16,974 nt of DNA from Dehalococcoidia bacterium UBA1152 (GCA_002311285.1 DBZU01000072.1:8131-25104), one strand, 5' to 3'; positions 1 to 8,500 are shown, numbered from the stretch's first letter. Translations and numbers: made by a program. Notes: a model not told the origin generated them from the letters alone.

Positions 1-1047
1 GTAGGATGTGGAACAATCTCTGACGTCACATTCCCTGGATATCTTAAACATCCATCTAGTGAAATTTATGCACTATGTGATCCACTGCCTGAACGGGCTG
101 AATCGGCGGCCAAACGTTTCGGAATAAATCCCGTTATTTACACGCGTTATGAAGATGTTCTGGATGATCCGAAAATAGATGCTGTAGAACTCTTAACCCC
201 TACTCATTTGCATCCAAAACAAAGTATTGAAGCTCTGCAAGCCGGGAAACATGTATCAACCCAAAAACCTATAGGGCCTACTGTTGCCGATGCTGATGCG
301 GTAGCAAAAGTCGACAGTTCGACAGACGTTATGTTTAGAGTAACTGAGAATTTCCTATATTACCCTCCACTAATTAAAGCTAAAGAATTAATAGACTCAG
401 GAGCCATCGGAGATCTATCCTCAATAAGAATGAGAACCTTTCTTGGCCAGCCAGTAGAATCTAACCAGTCTAGCGTCGATGTTTCATCAGATGCTCTTAA
501 ATGGCGTTCCAACCCAAAAGATAACCCTGGAGGATTAATCTATGACAGTGGTTGGCATAAATTTGCCACTGCTATATGGATTGCAGGTGAAGCCGAGTCT
601 GTAAGCGCCATAATTGTAAAAACAGACAACTTTTATCTTGAACATCCAGCCGCGGTAATTTGGAAGCATGCTAACAAAGAATGTATAGGAATACTTGAGT
701 CAGTATATGCTTCCGAAATGAAAATAAGAGGGAAATATTATCCAGTGGATGATTTCTTTGAATTTCAAGGGTCTCATGGTTCCATATGGGTAACGCGCAG
801 TTCAGGAGAAATGTATGACCTGCCACCGGTCTTGTTATTTAAAGGAACTGAAACTCATAGCTTTAATGTTCCATCTGACTGGGTAGAGGGATTTAATGGA
901 GCCGCAGGAGCATTTATAGATTCAATACTCGAAAATAAACAGGAATTGATGGATGCAAATATGGCAAAGCAAACATTGCAACTGACATTAGCTCCTTACT
1001 TGTCATCAGCAAGTAAAAAACACGTGGATCCTAGAACAATAAGTTAG
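1..1047 (+). CDS. Gfo/Idh/MocA family NAD(P)-dependent oxidoreductase, 5'-truncated by window edge
   Basis: The reading frame is open from base 1, so the true start lies left of the window; 348 codons are visible. An internal ATG at 208 would remove most of the Rossmann domain and is not the start. The first residues read VGCGTISDVTFPGY, the tail of the glycine-rich nucleotide-binding loop, followed by an acidic strand end (ALCDP). The family's lysine motif EKP appears as QKPIG at about residue 90. Further on, DSGWHKF matches the conserved D-x-G-x-H segment of the C-terminal Gfo/Idh/MocA fold. Known members reduce or oxidise sugars, inositols or related polyols with NAD(P). The substrate cannot be read from sequence. 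The glutamate before K-P is replaced by glutamine. The gene converges on the small gene at 1067 with only 19 bases between the stops and no evident terminator. Confidence 0.9.
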   Translation, partial: VGCGTISDVTFPGYLKHPSSEIYALCDPLPERAESAAKRFGINPVIYTRYEDVLDDPKIDAVELLTPTHLHPKQSIEALQAGKHVSTQKPIGPTVADADAVAKVDSSTDVMFRVTENFLYYPPLIKAKELIDSGAIGDLSSIRMRTFLGQPVESNQSSVDVSSDALKWRSNPKDNPGGLIYDSGWHKFATAIWIAGEAESVSAIIVKTDNFYLEHPAAVIWKHANKECIGILESVYASEMKIRGKYYPVDDFFEFQGSHGSIWVTRSSGEMYDLPPVLLFKGTETHSFNVPSDWVEGFNGAAGAFIDSILENKQELMDANMAKQTLQLTLAPYLSSASKKHVDPRTIS

Positions 1048-1066
1048 TTAAAAACAAACTGAAAAT

Positions 1067-1417
1067 TTATATTTTATTGTTGCGCAAAAGGACGTGTCTT
1101 CGATTCATCGTATACGGCCTCACCTCAGTAGCCCACCGTCCTTTCTCAACTGCCTCACTCCACTCTTTACTTATCAAAACATCCGGGCTTTCAAGGGCAT
1201 ATATAGCAGTATGTGTGGGTTGATCCTCTATCACAATATTTTTAACCTCTCCGCCAATGGCAAGACGTAGTTGATTTGTCTTAAAACGAGCAATTGATAT
1301 TACTCCAGGTACCGTGGCTAGATAAGGAACATGTTCGTCATCATAGACTTCATCAAAAATCTGTTCCCTTTCTGGTTCAACATCCATGCTGGCCATAAAA
1401 AGATATTTGTCTGGCAT
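1067..1417 (-). CDS. Small dimeric alpha/beta-barrel (ferredoxin-like fold, EthD/DUF4286-like) protein of unknown function
   Basis: A protein of 116 residues. The start is placed at the ATG at 1417 because AGGAG at 1430-1426 lies 8 bases upstream. A TTG two codons earlier (1423) would sit too close to that ribosome site. The sequence has the layout of the dimeric alpha/beta-barrel superfamily: a first strand (YLFMASMDV), a helix with acidic and aromatic residues, then DEHVPYLATVPGVISIARF, where E-H-x-P and V-P-G-x are typical of EthD-like and DUF4286-like proteins. A later strand (HTAIYALESP) and a helix (SKEWSEAVEKGRW) follow. Such proteins are often ring-cleavage helpers, isomerases or uncharacterised. 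No substrate is evident. It lies downstream of the ABC exporter gene on the same strand, with 80 bases between them, and may be a distal operon member. Confidence 0.75.
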   Translation of the reverse strand: MPDKYLFMASMDVEPEREQIFDEVYDDEHVPYLATVPGVISIARFKTNQLRLAIGGEVKNIVIEDQPTHTAIYALESPDVLISKEWSEAVEKGRWATEVRPYTMNRRHVLLRNNKI

Positions 1418-1497
1418 TTTCAATTCTCCTGTTGAATTTAAATTTGTGTATTGATTAAATTATTTCAAATACAAAAATGATAAGACTTTTCCAATAC

Positions 1498-4400
1498 TCA
1501 AATTTCGGAGGTGCCTATCTGCTGAATTTGTTGATGTACCAAACCTGCATAAAGGCCACTACGGGTCAATAAAACATCATGAGTTCCCTGCTCTACTACT
1601 TCACCCTCATTAAGAACAATTATACTGTCAGCGGATTTTATTGTAGAAAGTCTGTGAGCAATTATTATCGTTGATCTGCCAGACATTAATGTATCGAGCG
1701 ACTTATGAATTAAAGCTTCACTTTCAGCATCTAAGTGAGATGTAGCCTCATCCAAAATTAATACTGGGGAATTCTTTAAGAAAGCCCTTGCTATAGCTAT
1801 CCGCTGACGCTGCCCGCCTGATAATTGAAATCCCCTTTCACCGGCAACAGTCTCATATCCATCAGGCAAATCCATTATAAATTCATGAGCTGAAGCACGT
1901 GTGGCAGCTTCAATAATGTCATTTTCACTTGCATCAGGGCGGGCCATAATTAGATTTTGCTTTATAGACGTGTTAAACAAATAGGTGTCCTGAGATACTA
2001 AAGCAATCTGGTTTCTTAAGTGATTCAATTTATAATTGCGTAGATCTAATCCATCCAAACATATATTTCCAGACTGAGGATCCCAAAAACGCAAAATTAA
2101 ATGTGCAGTAGTAGTTTTACCGGCTCCTGACCGGCCAATTAAAGCCAAACTTTCCCCAGGTTGTACCAAAAAGTTCACTTCTTTTAATACTGGTCCAATT
2201 TCAGGGGTATAAGCAAAGGTGACATCACTAAACGATATCGCACCAGACGTTGCTAAACTAGCATTTTTAGATTTAACTTCTATACCTGCTCCATCTAAGA
2301 TTGTGACAGGTTCATCATGTATAGAAAATATACGACGGGCACTACCGATGGCATCTGAAAGTTGACGTCCAACTTGAGCTACTTCTGAAACAGGAATAAA
2401 AGTTGTATATGCAATTATTGAGACCAACGGTAAAACTGATACAGACATGTCTCCATTAGTTACAAGGTACGCACCCAGCCCAAGGACTAAAATGCCTCCT
2501 AATCCCATAGCAGACTCAATCAATGCTCTTTGTGTAGTTAAGATCTGGAAAAACTTAAAGCGGAGTGACGCGTATTTTTTCTGATTTGCTGCGACTTCGT
2601 TTAATCTCATCTCTGAGCGCCCAAAAGATACAATCTCTTTTACACCCTGTATTCCATCTACCATATGGGCATTTACTTCCCCTAACTGTTCCCGAGAAGC
2701 AAAGCCTAACCTATCTAAACTCTCCCGCGCTCGAAAAGGTAAGTAAGCTATTATCAGTATTAAGGGCAAAAGCATTAACGCTAATATCCATTCAATTGAA
2801 CCAATAACCAGCAGCACTGATATTGGAACTGCTATAGCGACAAAAGCTGGAGCCACAGTATGAGCAAAAAACAGTTCAACAGTCTCAACGTCGGTGGTTA
2901 CAGCCGACACTATGTCTCCAGATCTTTGTTTTACCAAGTAAGCTGGTGAAAGTCTGTCTAATTTGTTGTACAAATCAATTCGCATCTCAGCTAGCAGTCG
3001 AAACGCTAAATCATGTGCAATCCAAGATTCAGCCCATTGAAACAATGGGGTAAGCGCTGCTAGTATCCCCAATGCTATTAACAATCCTAAAACTTCTGAA
3101 CCAATAGCAACTTCAGAAACCACATATGCACTGACAATACCCAAACCAAGCAAAACAGCTACTCTGCCTAATCCCAATAAAAAAGTTAGAATGAGTTCTT
3201 TACGCCACGGTTTTATCAAATTAAGAAGGCGTATAAATACCTCACTTAATTTGATGTCGGAGTGTTTGATTTTTGAAGACGTCAAGGATGTTATTTCAGT
3301 ATTTTGCTTATAGCTATGCACATAGCTATTGCCTGAGACAAGTTCTTTCTTAACGGGTTCCTTTATTAGTTTTCGACTTTCTATTTGACCTCGCATCAAT
3401 TTCGAATAGACTCCGTCAATTGAAATCAAATCGTCATGTGTCCCTTCTTGTACAACGCTACCTTTTTCAATAACCAAAACTCGGTCAGCTTTTATAACAC
3501 TCGAAAGTCTGTGAGCAATAATTAGTGTAGTGCGATCAACCATTAATTTATCTAATGCGGTTTGAATCAAGAACTCGTTTTCAGCATCTACACTGGAGAG
3601 AGCCTCGTCTAGTATCAATATGGGTGCATCTTTCAAAAGGGCCCGAGCGATCGCGATACGTTGTTTTTGACCGCCAGAAAGTTTTACTCCACGTTCACCC
3701 AACACGGTATTAAAGCCCTGAGGCAACGACCGTATAAAATCTAAGGCATTTGCTGCTTTAGCTGCTTCCTGTAGTTCTGTATCAGTAGCATCAATTTTTC
3801 CATAACGTAAATTTTGAGCTACCGTACCAAAAAATATATAAGTATCCTGAGATACAACTGATATGTGTTCCCTAGCAAAATCGATAGGAATATCTTTCAG
3901 ATCACTCGAACCGAGCTTAACCAAGCCAGCTGTCGGATCAAAAAACCTCATAGCTAATGTAACAATAGTTGTTTTACCTGCTCCACTTGGGCCAACTATT
4001 GCTATGTGTTCACCAGATGACACTGAAAAATTAATGCTATTTAGCACACTTAGTTGACGTTCAGGATATGAGAAGGAAACGTTCTCAAAAGTTAATGTTG
4101 GATCCAAAATGCCTTTGGGTGTTTTTGCTCCTGTGGTATCTGTCACTAATGGCTTAGAATCAATTATCTCTAAAACTGACTTTGCGGATGCCATTCCAAG
4201 CATGCCATGATGATATAACAATGTGAGTTCACGCAATGGGCGAAACACTTCTACACCCATCATCACCACAATTAATAACAGGGACAATTCAAGTTCTCCA
4301 GAAATAACCCTCATTGCCCCCCAGCCTAACGCCAATGCGGCTCCTCCAGATATACCAAGCCAGGTAACACCAATGTTAGCTTGATTAGTGGCTAAAATAG

Positions 4401-5100
4401 CCATTGTAGAACGAAAAACCCTTCTTGCTTTTTCGGCTAAATCTAGTCCTTTGGTTTCACTTTGCCCAAAAGACTTAAGTGTTGCAAGCCCTTGTACAGA
4501 ATCTAAAAACTCCGCACTTAAATCTCCATAAGCATTTCTTCGGTAGATGGAACTCTTTTCATTCCATCTATGAAATGCTAACGGTGCCACCAAAGTGATT
4601 AAAGCGAAAATTAAATAGATTAGAGCTGTTTGAAAATCTAAAAATACCATGAACAAAAACAATCCCACAGGTGTTATTAATCCTACAAATAACTGGGGTA
4701 AATATTCACCAAAATAGCTTTCCAATATTTCTACCCCTTCAACTAGTGATAAGAGGATGTCCCCTGTTCTTTTACGAATTAATACAGCCGGACCTAATTC
4801 AAGAGTTTTTGCAAATAAAAGGTGTCTAAGTTTAAGCTGTATTTTCAAAGCGGTGCGGTGGCCAGTCATTTCTTTTAAATACTGGAAAACAGACCTTGAT
4901 ATGATTGCAAGTACGACTCCTGCAATTGAAATTACAATTTTTTCAAAAGATTCCCCTTCGAATACCTGGGCAACAACATAACCTGACATGGCGAGCCGAC
5001 TAACACCAGAAATCGCAGTTAATATTCCGAAACAAACTCCTAGAAAAATCCTAAATCGAAATCCTTCAGTGAATTCCCAAAGCCTGGTATTAAAATACAT
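1498..5100 (-). CDS. CydD-CydC-like fused ABC exporter (TMD-NBD-TMD-NBD), 1200 aa
   Basis: A single polypeptide with two full exporter halves. Membrane domain 1 spans roughly residues 15-310 and ATPase 1 roughly 335-570. Membrane domain 2 spans roughly 630-925 and ATPase 2 roughly 955-1190. ATPase 1 has Walker A GPSGAGKTT (370), LSGGQ (474), Walker B ending D498-E499 and switch His530. ATPase 2 has GRSGAGKTT (989), LSGGQ (1093), D1117-E1118 and His1149, so both sites look catalytically complete. The first half has the CydD-like pattern ELGPAVLIRKRTG, then EGVEILESYFGEYLPQL. The second has the CydC-like WAESWIAHDLAFRLLAEMR and LSPAYLVKQRSGD. E. coli CydDC is a two-subunit inner-membrane exporter of thiols/haem needed for cytochrome bd. 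Assigning that role here is an inference; no cydAB is in view. No Shine-Dalgarno sequence precedes the ATG. A generic multidrug-type exporter is the alternative. Confidence 0.88.
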   Translation of the reverse strand: MYFNTRLWEFTEGFRFRIFLGVCFGILTAISGVSRLAMSGYVVAQVFEGESFEKIVISIAGVVLAIISRSVFQYLKEMTGHRTALKIQLKLRHLLFAKTLELGPAVLIRKRTGDILLSLVEGVEILESYFGEYLPQLFVGLITPVGLFLFMVFLDFQTALIYLIFALITLVAPLAFHRWNEKSSIYRRNAYGDLSAEFLDSVQGLATLKSFGQSETKGLDLAEKARRVFRSTMAILATNQANIGVTWLGISGGAALALGWGAMRVISGELELSLLLIVVMMGVEVFRPLRELTLLYHHGMLGMASAKSVLEIIDSKPLVTDTTGAKTPKGILDPTLTFENVSFSYPERQLSVLNSINFSVSSGEHIAIVGPSGAGKTTIVTLAMRFFDPTAGLVKLGSSDLKDIPIDFAREHISVVSQDTYIFFGTVAQNLRYGKIDATDTELQEAAKAANALDFIRSLPQGFNTVLGERGVKLSGGQKQRIAIARALLKDAPILILDEALSSVDAENEFLIQTALDKLMVDRTTLIIAHRLSSVIKADRVLVIEKGSVVQEGTHDDLISIDGVYSKLMRGQIESRKLIKEPVKKELVSGNSYVHSYKQNTEITSLTSSKIKHSDIKLSEVFIRLLNLIKPWRKELILTFLLGLGRVAVLLGLGIVSAYVVSEVAIGSEVLGLLIALGILAALTPLFQWAESWIAHDLAFRLLAEMRIDLYNKLDRLSPAYLVKQRSGDIVSAVTTDVETVELFFAHTVAPAFVAIAVPISVLLVIGSIEWILALMLLPLILIIAYLPFRARESLDRLGFASREQLGEVNAHMVDGIQGVKEIVSFGRSEMRLNEVAANQKKYASLRFKFFQILTTQRALIESAMGLGGILVLGLGAYLVTNGDMSVSVLPLVSIIAYTTFIPVSEVAQVGRQLSDAIGSARRIFSIHDEPVTILDGAGIEVKSKNASLATSGAISFSDVTFAYTPEIGPVLKEVNFLVQPGESLALIGRSGAGKTTTAHLILRFWDPQSGNICLDGLDLRNYKLNHLRNQIALVSQDTYLFNTSIKQNLIMARPDASENDIIEAATRASAHEFIMDLPDGYETVAGERGFQLSGGQRQRIAIARAFLKNSPVLILDEATSHLDAESEALIHKSLDTLMSGRSTIIIAHRLSTIKSADSIIVLNEGEVVEQGTHDVLLTRSGLYAGLVHQQIQQIGTSEI

Positions 5101-5153
5101 CTAAATATGCCAAATCATGATGATTGAATTAATGGTGTAATCATTTAATCCTA

Positions 5154-5912
5154 TTAGTCTTTTTGCGCAATCACTATCATACGTTTGCCAGATATATCGA
5201 ATGGGCTTTTATCGTAACCACCAAAACATTGCTGTACCGATAAACCTGCCTCTTCCAACATCCGTGTAAACTCTGTAGCAACGTATAATCTTATATGGTG
5301 TCCAGTTTCAGTAGTTGTTCCATCAGGAGCCATGATAGTGAACTTAATATGACTAATACCATGAAAAGCGTCCCAATTTCTCTCTTCTAGAAACTTAGTC
5401 CCATCACCAGCCACTCTCCACTCTCTTTCTATATGATTTGAAACCACCCAGTCTCTATTAAGTAAGTCAAATAGTGCTAAACCATTTTTCTTCAAACTTT
5501 TAGCAACACCGTTGAGAACTTTCTGGTTTTCAGCATCCCCATAAAAGTAGCCAAAGGCCGTGAACACATTTATAACTGCATCAAATTCAGATACATAGGG
5601 AATTTCTCTCATATCAGCTTCAATAGCAGTAAATTCCACTCCTGCATTGGATGCTTCTAAACGAGCCATATTTAAAATTTCTTTTGAAAAATCTAACCCT
5701 GTCATGTTTATTCCTTGTTTTGCAAGAGGAATTGATATTCGGCCTTGGCCACAGCAAAGATCTAATGCGTGATCTCCTGCCTGTAGCTGAAGTACATCTT
5801 GTACAAATTTTGCCTGTTCATTAGATTGATCAAAATCAAAAACATGTGAATATATCTTTAAATAATCAGGTCCGAAAAACGAGTTGTACCATTCCAAATC
5901 ATAATCTGACAT
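5154..5912 (-). CDS. Class I SAM-dependent methyltransferase
   Basis: A protein of 252 residues with the Rossmann-type methyltransferase fold. Motif I is LDLCCGQGR (50-58). The acidic end of strand 2 is in TGLDFS (Asp74), the residue that usually holds the ribose of SAM. EADMREIPY (98-106) is the adenine-contacting motif. DAVINVFTAFGYF (111-123) is motif IV, and LALFDLLNRDW is the strand-5 region. The N-terminal WYNSFFGPDYLKIY helix is typical of the Methyltransf_25/11 type that acts on small molecules. The acceptor is unknown. AGAGG about 12 bases before the ATG can serve as the ribosome site. It is 53 bases upstream of the ABC exporter on the same strand, so co-transcription is likely, and it is divergent from the pterin/queuosine operon across about 106 bases. 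Confidence 0.88.
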   Translation of the reverse strand: MSDYDLEWYNSFFGPDYLKIYSHVFDFDQSNEQAKFVQDVLQLQAGDHALDLCCGQGRISIPLAKQGINMTGLDFSKEILNMARLEASNAGVEFTAIEADMREIPYVSEFDAVINVFTAFGYFYGDAENQKVLNGVAKSLKKNGLALFDLLNRDWVVSNHIEREWRVAGDGTKFLEERNWDAFHGISHIKFTIMAPDGTTTETGHHIRLYVATEFTRMLEEAGLSVQQCFGGYDKSPFDISGKRMIVIAQKD

Positions 5913-5953
5913 TGTCTTTTAATACCTCTTTAAAATATTATCAGTATTTCTCT

Positions 5954-5982
5954 AACATATGCTTTTGAGGGGCATGTTACAA
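5954..5982 (-). promoter_or_regulatory. Candidate promoter for the methyltransferase-ABC exporter block
   Basis: On the minus strand TTGTAA (5982-5977) and TATGTT (5959-5954) are separated by 17 bases. A start near 5947 would give a leader of about 35 bases to the ATG at 5912. It overlaps the candidate rightward promoter of the pterin/queuosine operon. Found by eye only. Confidence 0.35.
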
Positions 5983-5994
5983 TCGGCGTATATG
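5965..5994 (+). promoter_or_regulatory. Candidate promoter for the pteridine reductase-queD-queC-folE operon
   Basis: TTGAGG (5965-5970) and TATATG (5989-5994) are separated by 18 bases. Transcription would start near 6001, 18 bases before the TTG start at 6019. Both boxes are imperfect and were found by eye. Confidence 0.3.
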
Positions 5995-6018
5995 AACAAT
6001 GATGTGAGCATAAGTTAA

Positions 6019-6777
6019 TTGATCAATTTACAAGGTACCGGAGCTATAATAGTTGGCACCCGTCGGATTGGTGCTGTAATAGCGCATCAAATGGCACAAG
6101 AAGGTATAAAAATCGTTGTCGTATACCGAAATTCGAAAGCTGAAGCTAATAAATTAGTGACACAATTAAAATCAAAAACAGACCTGGCTGTTGCTATTAA
6201 ATGCGACTTATCAGATGAAAACCAAGTCAAAAAGATGATCAATCAAGCTAAAAGTGACTTAGGGACTTTGAATTTCGGTATCAATTTAGCTTCTAGTTTT
6301 CCACGCAACCCTTTTAAAGATCTCGACGCAAAAGCTTGGGATATTTCGATAGAAGACGCAAAAGGTACTTTTTTGTTTGGGATTCATGCTGGAAGTGCAA
6401 TGATGGCTAATGCTGGTCCAACTAAAGGACATCTCATATTTTTCTCTGACTGGGCAGCAATACACGCTCCTTACAAAAATTATCTTCCTTACATGTCTGC
6501 TAAAGCAGCGATAGATTTTATGACACGTGCATTTGCTGTAGAGCTTGCCTCAAGTGGGATACTGGTTAACGCTATCGCTCCAGGTCCAACTATGCGGCCT
6601 ACAGACATTGCTGAACCATCGTGGAACGAAAATGTGGTGGCAAAATCTCCCCTTGTACGGGAATCTTCAGCAAACGACATGGCTAAAATGATAGTCGCAT
6701 TATTAAAAACGGACACCATAACTGGCGAAACGATTAGAATAGACTCTGGTCGGCATCTTGCTGGCCCAGGTAATTAG
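6019..6777 (+). CDS. FolM/PTR1-like pteridine reductase (SDR family)
   Basis: A 252-residue short-chain dehydrogenase. The cofactor loop reads IVGTRRIG (11-18), with Arg16 in place of the middle Gly of TGxxxGxG. This Gly-to-Arg change is the hallmark of PTR1 and FolM pteridine reductases. Arg37 after strand 2 suggests NADPH. NLASSFPRNPF (89-99) resembles the PTR1 NASSF loop. FSDW (Asp144) stands where classical SDRs have the catalytic serine, as the TDY of E. coli FolM does. Tyr158 and Lys162 form YxxxK. The C-terminus IDSGRHL matches FolM's DGGRHL. The first T-G of the usual motif is replaced by I-V. The likely reaction is reduction of a dihydropterin, and its place beside folE and queD supports a pterin substrate. 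The start is TTG, because TAA directly precedes it in frame; a weak GTGAG lies 10 bases upstream. It could be another NADPH SDR, but the pteridine reductase signature is strong. Confidence 0.82.
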   Translation: MINLQGTGAIIVGTRRIGAVIAHQMAQEGIKIVVVYRNSKAEANKLVTQLKSKTDLAVAIKCDLSDENQVKKMINQAKSDLGTLNFGINLASSFPRNPFKDLDAKAWDISIEDAKGTFLFGIHAGSAMMANAGPTKGHLIFFSDWAAIHAPYKNYLPYMSAKAAIDFMTRAFAVELASSGILVNAIAPGPTMRPTDIAEPSWNENVVAKSPLVRESSANDMAKMIVALLKTDTITGETIRIDSGRHLAGPGN

Positions 6778-6780
6778 TAA

Positions 6781-7188
6781 ATGTACAAGGTGACTAAAAC
6801 TATAGACTTTTGTTATGGGCATAGATTGCTAAATTATGATGGTCAATGTAAATACCTACATGGACACAATGGTCGATTAGAAATCGACGTCCAATCAAGC
6901 TCATTAGATAGCAAGGGAATGGTGATCGATTTTACGGTTATGAAGGATTCCGTAAAAAGTTGGATTGATTCTGTGATGGACCACCGAATGATCTTGTCGT
7001 CCGAAGATCCTTTAATACCCATACTCAAACAGGCTGGACAGCCAATTTATGTCCTACAAGATAATCCAACAGCTGAAAATATAGCTAAACATGTATTTAT
7101 TCAAGTGAAATCCAGCAATATTGACGTTCAGGAAGTACGACTATGGGAAAGTCCTTCCAGCTATGCATCATATTCTGAAGAAAACTGA
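6781..7188 (+). CDS. queD: 6-carboxy-5,6,7,8-tetrahydropterin synthase QueD
   Basis: A 135-residue protein of the 6-pyruvoyl-tetrahydropterin synthase family. QueD converts dihydroneopterin triphosphate to 6-carboxytetrahydropterin in preQ0 synthesis. The zinc ligands are His14 (CYGHRL), His27 and His29 (LHGHN). Cys23 with the spacing C-x3-H-G-H is the QueD-type catalytic motif, distinct from the longer C-x5-HGH of tetrahydrobiopterin-making PTPS. Asp67-His68 (MDHRM), the NPTAEN segment (95-100) and Glu123 (LWES) are also in place. The ATG comes three bases after the preceding stop, and AGGT about 9 bases upstream can serve as its ribosome site. This is a translationally tight operon with queC and folE. 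Confidence 0.93.
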   Translation: MYKVTKTIDFCYGHRLLNYDGQCKYLHGHNGRLEIDVQSSSLDSKGMVIDFTVMKDSVKSWIDSVMDHRMILSSEDPLIPILKQAGQPIYVLQDNPTAENIAKHVFIQVKSSNIDVQEVRLWESPSSYASYSEEN

Positions 7189-7196
7189 GGAAACCC

Positions 7197-7853
7197 TTGA
7201 GCAAAATAGCTGTGTTAACCAGCGGAGGATTAGACAGTTCTATCTTACTAGCTGATCTTTCCAAAACCAGCAGAACTCATCCAATTTATGTGAGATCAGG
7301 ATTACGATGGGAAAATGAGGAGTTAAAAGCTCTGCACAATTTTATTGATTCAATAGGAAATTCACAAATATCGGACATTGTAGTTTTGTCATTAGATGCA
7401 CAAAGTATATATGGGCACACCCATTGGAGTGTAAAAGGTGCAGTACCGAATTACGATGCCCCTGATCAAGATGTCTACTTGCCCGGACGCAATATTATTC
7501 TGATCGGGTTAGCAACAGTATGGGCTAGCTTAAATAATGTCGATACAATATTTTTAGGATCGTTAAAAGGAAACCCTTTCACTGATGCAACAGATGAATT
7601 TATTAAGAACTACACGGATGTCCTAAATTCCGGCCTTAAAAACGAGATTGCAATAAAAGCACCATATAGAGAAAAGAATAAAGTCGAATTGATCCAAGAA
7701 TTTCAACATCTACCATTAGACAAAACGATGACATGCATCCAACCAATCAACATGATCCACTGTAATTCATGTAATAAATGTAAGGAAAGGCGTCAAGCTT
7801 TTGAGGATGCAGGAATACAAGATACAACGAAGTATAAAAGAAAGGCAATTTAA
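7197..7853 (+). CDS. queC: 7-cyano-7-deazaguanine synthase QueC
   Basis: A 218-residue PP-loop ATPase. QueC uses ATP and ammonia to turn 7-carboxy-7-deazaguanine into preQ0. The PP-loop is SGGLDSS (9-15). YLPGRNIILIGLA (95-107) matches the conserved YVPxRN region. The C-terminal zinc site is Cys180, Cys189, Cys192 and Cys195 in the spacing C-x8-C-x2-C-x2-C, followed by KERRQAF as in QueC. The middle part is divergent from enterobacterial QueC, and the GYPDC motif region reads GNPFTD. The start is TTG, supported by TGAGG six bases upstream and by the directly following SKIAVLTSGG. It begins 8 bases after the queD stop and its stop overlaps the folE start (TAATG). Confidence 0.92.
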   Translation: MSKIAVLTSGGLDSSILLADLSKTSRTHPIYVRSGLRWENEELKALHNFIDSIGNSQISDIVVLSLDAQSIYGHTHWSVKGAVPNYDAPDQDVYLPGRNIILIGLATVWASLNNVDTIFLGSLKGNPFTDATDEFIKNYTDVLNSGLKNEIAIKAPYREKNKVELIQEFQHLPLDKTMTCIQPINMIHCNSCNKCKERRQAFEDAGIQDTTKYKRKAI

Positions 7854-8500
7854 TGAATAATCATTATCCCACTCGCGCTCCAAAGGAGCAGGATCAGCGA
7901 TTGAATGACATCATTCCGCTACTACAAAATGTTCTCGAGTTATTGGGCGAGGATACTCAACGCGAGGGTTTAGTTAAAACACCGGAGCGATGGGCAAAAG
8001 CACTGCTTGATTACACGAAGGGCATGGAGCAAGATCCAAAACAACACTTGAAAGTTATTTTTAAGTTAGACGAGGAAAATTACCCTAGCAACTCCGAGGA
8101 CATGATTATTCTTCATAACATACAATTTACATCCACATGTGAACATCACTTGGCTCCGTTCAGGGGAAATGCCCACATAGCATATATCCCGAATCCTGAA
8201 AGCAGGGCAATTACTGGTCTCTCTAAGCTATCACGAGTTGTTGAATTATTCGCCAAACGCCTGCAGGTACAAGAAAGAATGACTCAACAAATTACAAAAG
8301 CCATTGAAGATCATCTTAACCCTTTAGGTGTGATTACTGTGACTCAAGCAACTCATTACTGTATGGTGCAGCGTGGCGTAGAACAATCGTATACTTCAAC
8401 GACTTCCACTTCAAGAAGAGGTGTATTCTTAACAAGGCCGGAGCTCGAAAGTAAGTTTCAGGATTACCTAAGAATAGAGTTAGATAATACTAAATTTTAA
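7853..8500 (+). CDS. folE: GTP cyclohydrolase I FolE
   Basis: A 215-residue type I GTP cyclohydrolase, close to the 222 residues of E. coli FolE. It converts GTP to dihydroneopterin triphosphate, the common entry point to folate, pterins and queuosine. Conserved segments in order are GEDTQREGLVKTPERWAKAL (32-51), the zinc site STCEHHLAPFRG (Cys96, His99), ITGLSKLSRVVELFAKRLQV (120-139), QERMTQQI, and HYCMVQRGV (Cys170). The ATG overlaps the queC stop by one base (TAATG), so translation is coupled, with AAAGG just upstream inside queC. Being last in this operon, it probably supplies QueD, and possibly the neighbouring reductase. No clear terminator follows before the convergent oxidoreductase gene at 8572. 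Confidence 0.95.
   Translation: MNNHYPTRAPKEQDQRLNDIIPLLQNVLELLGEDTQREGLVKTPERWAKALLDYTKGMEQDPKQHLKVIFKLDEENYPSNSEDMIILHNIQFTSTCEHHLAPFRGNAHIAYIPNPESRAITGLSKLSRVVELFAKRLQVQERMTQQITKAIEDHLNPLGVITVTQATHYCMVQRGVEQSYTSTTSTSRRGVFLTRPELESKFQDYLRIELDNTKF

Noticed and set aside
1421..1423. TTG start for the small barrel-protein gene, two codons upstream of the ATG
   Set aside because: The AGGAG site would be only two bases away from it, while it is 8 bases from the ATG at 1417.
1443..1480. AT-rich imperfect inverted repeat between the ABC exporter and the small barrel-protein gene
   Set aside because: The arms have several mismatches and consist of A/T runs expected by chance in this base composition. 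No terminator or operator can be claimed.
6489..6719. Minus-strand open frame of 76 codons
   Set aside because: It is antisense to the pteridine reductase gene, including its YxxxK region, and has no features of its own.
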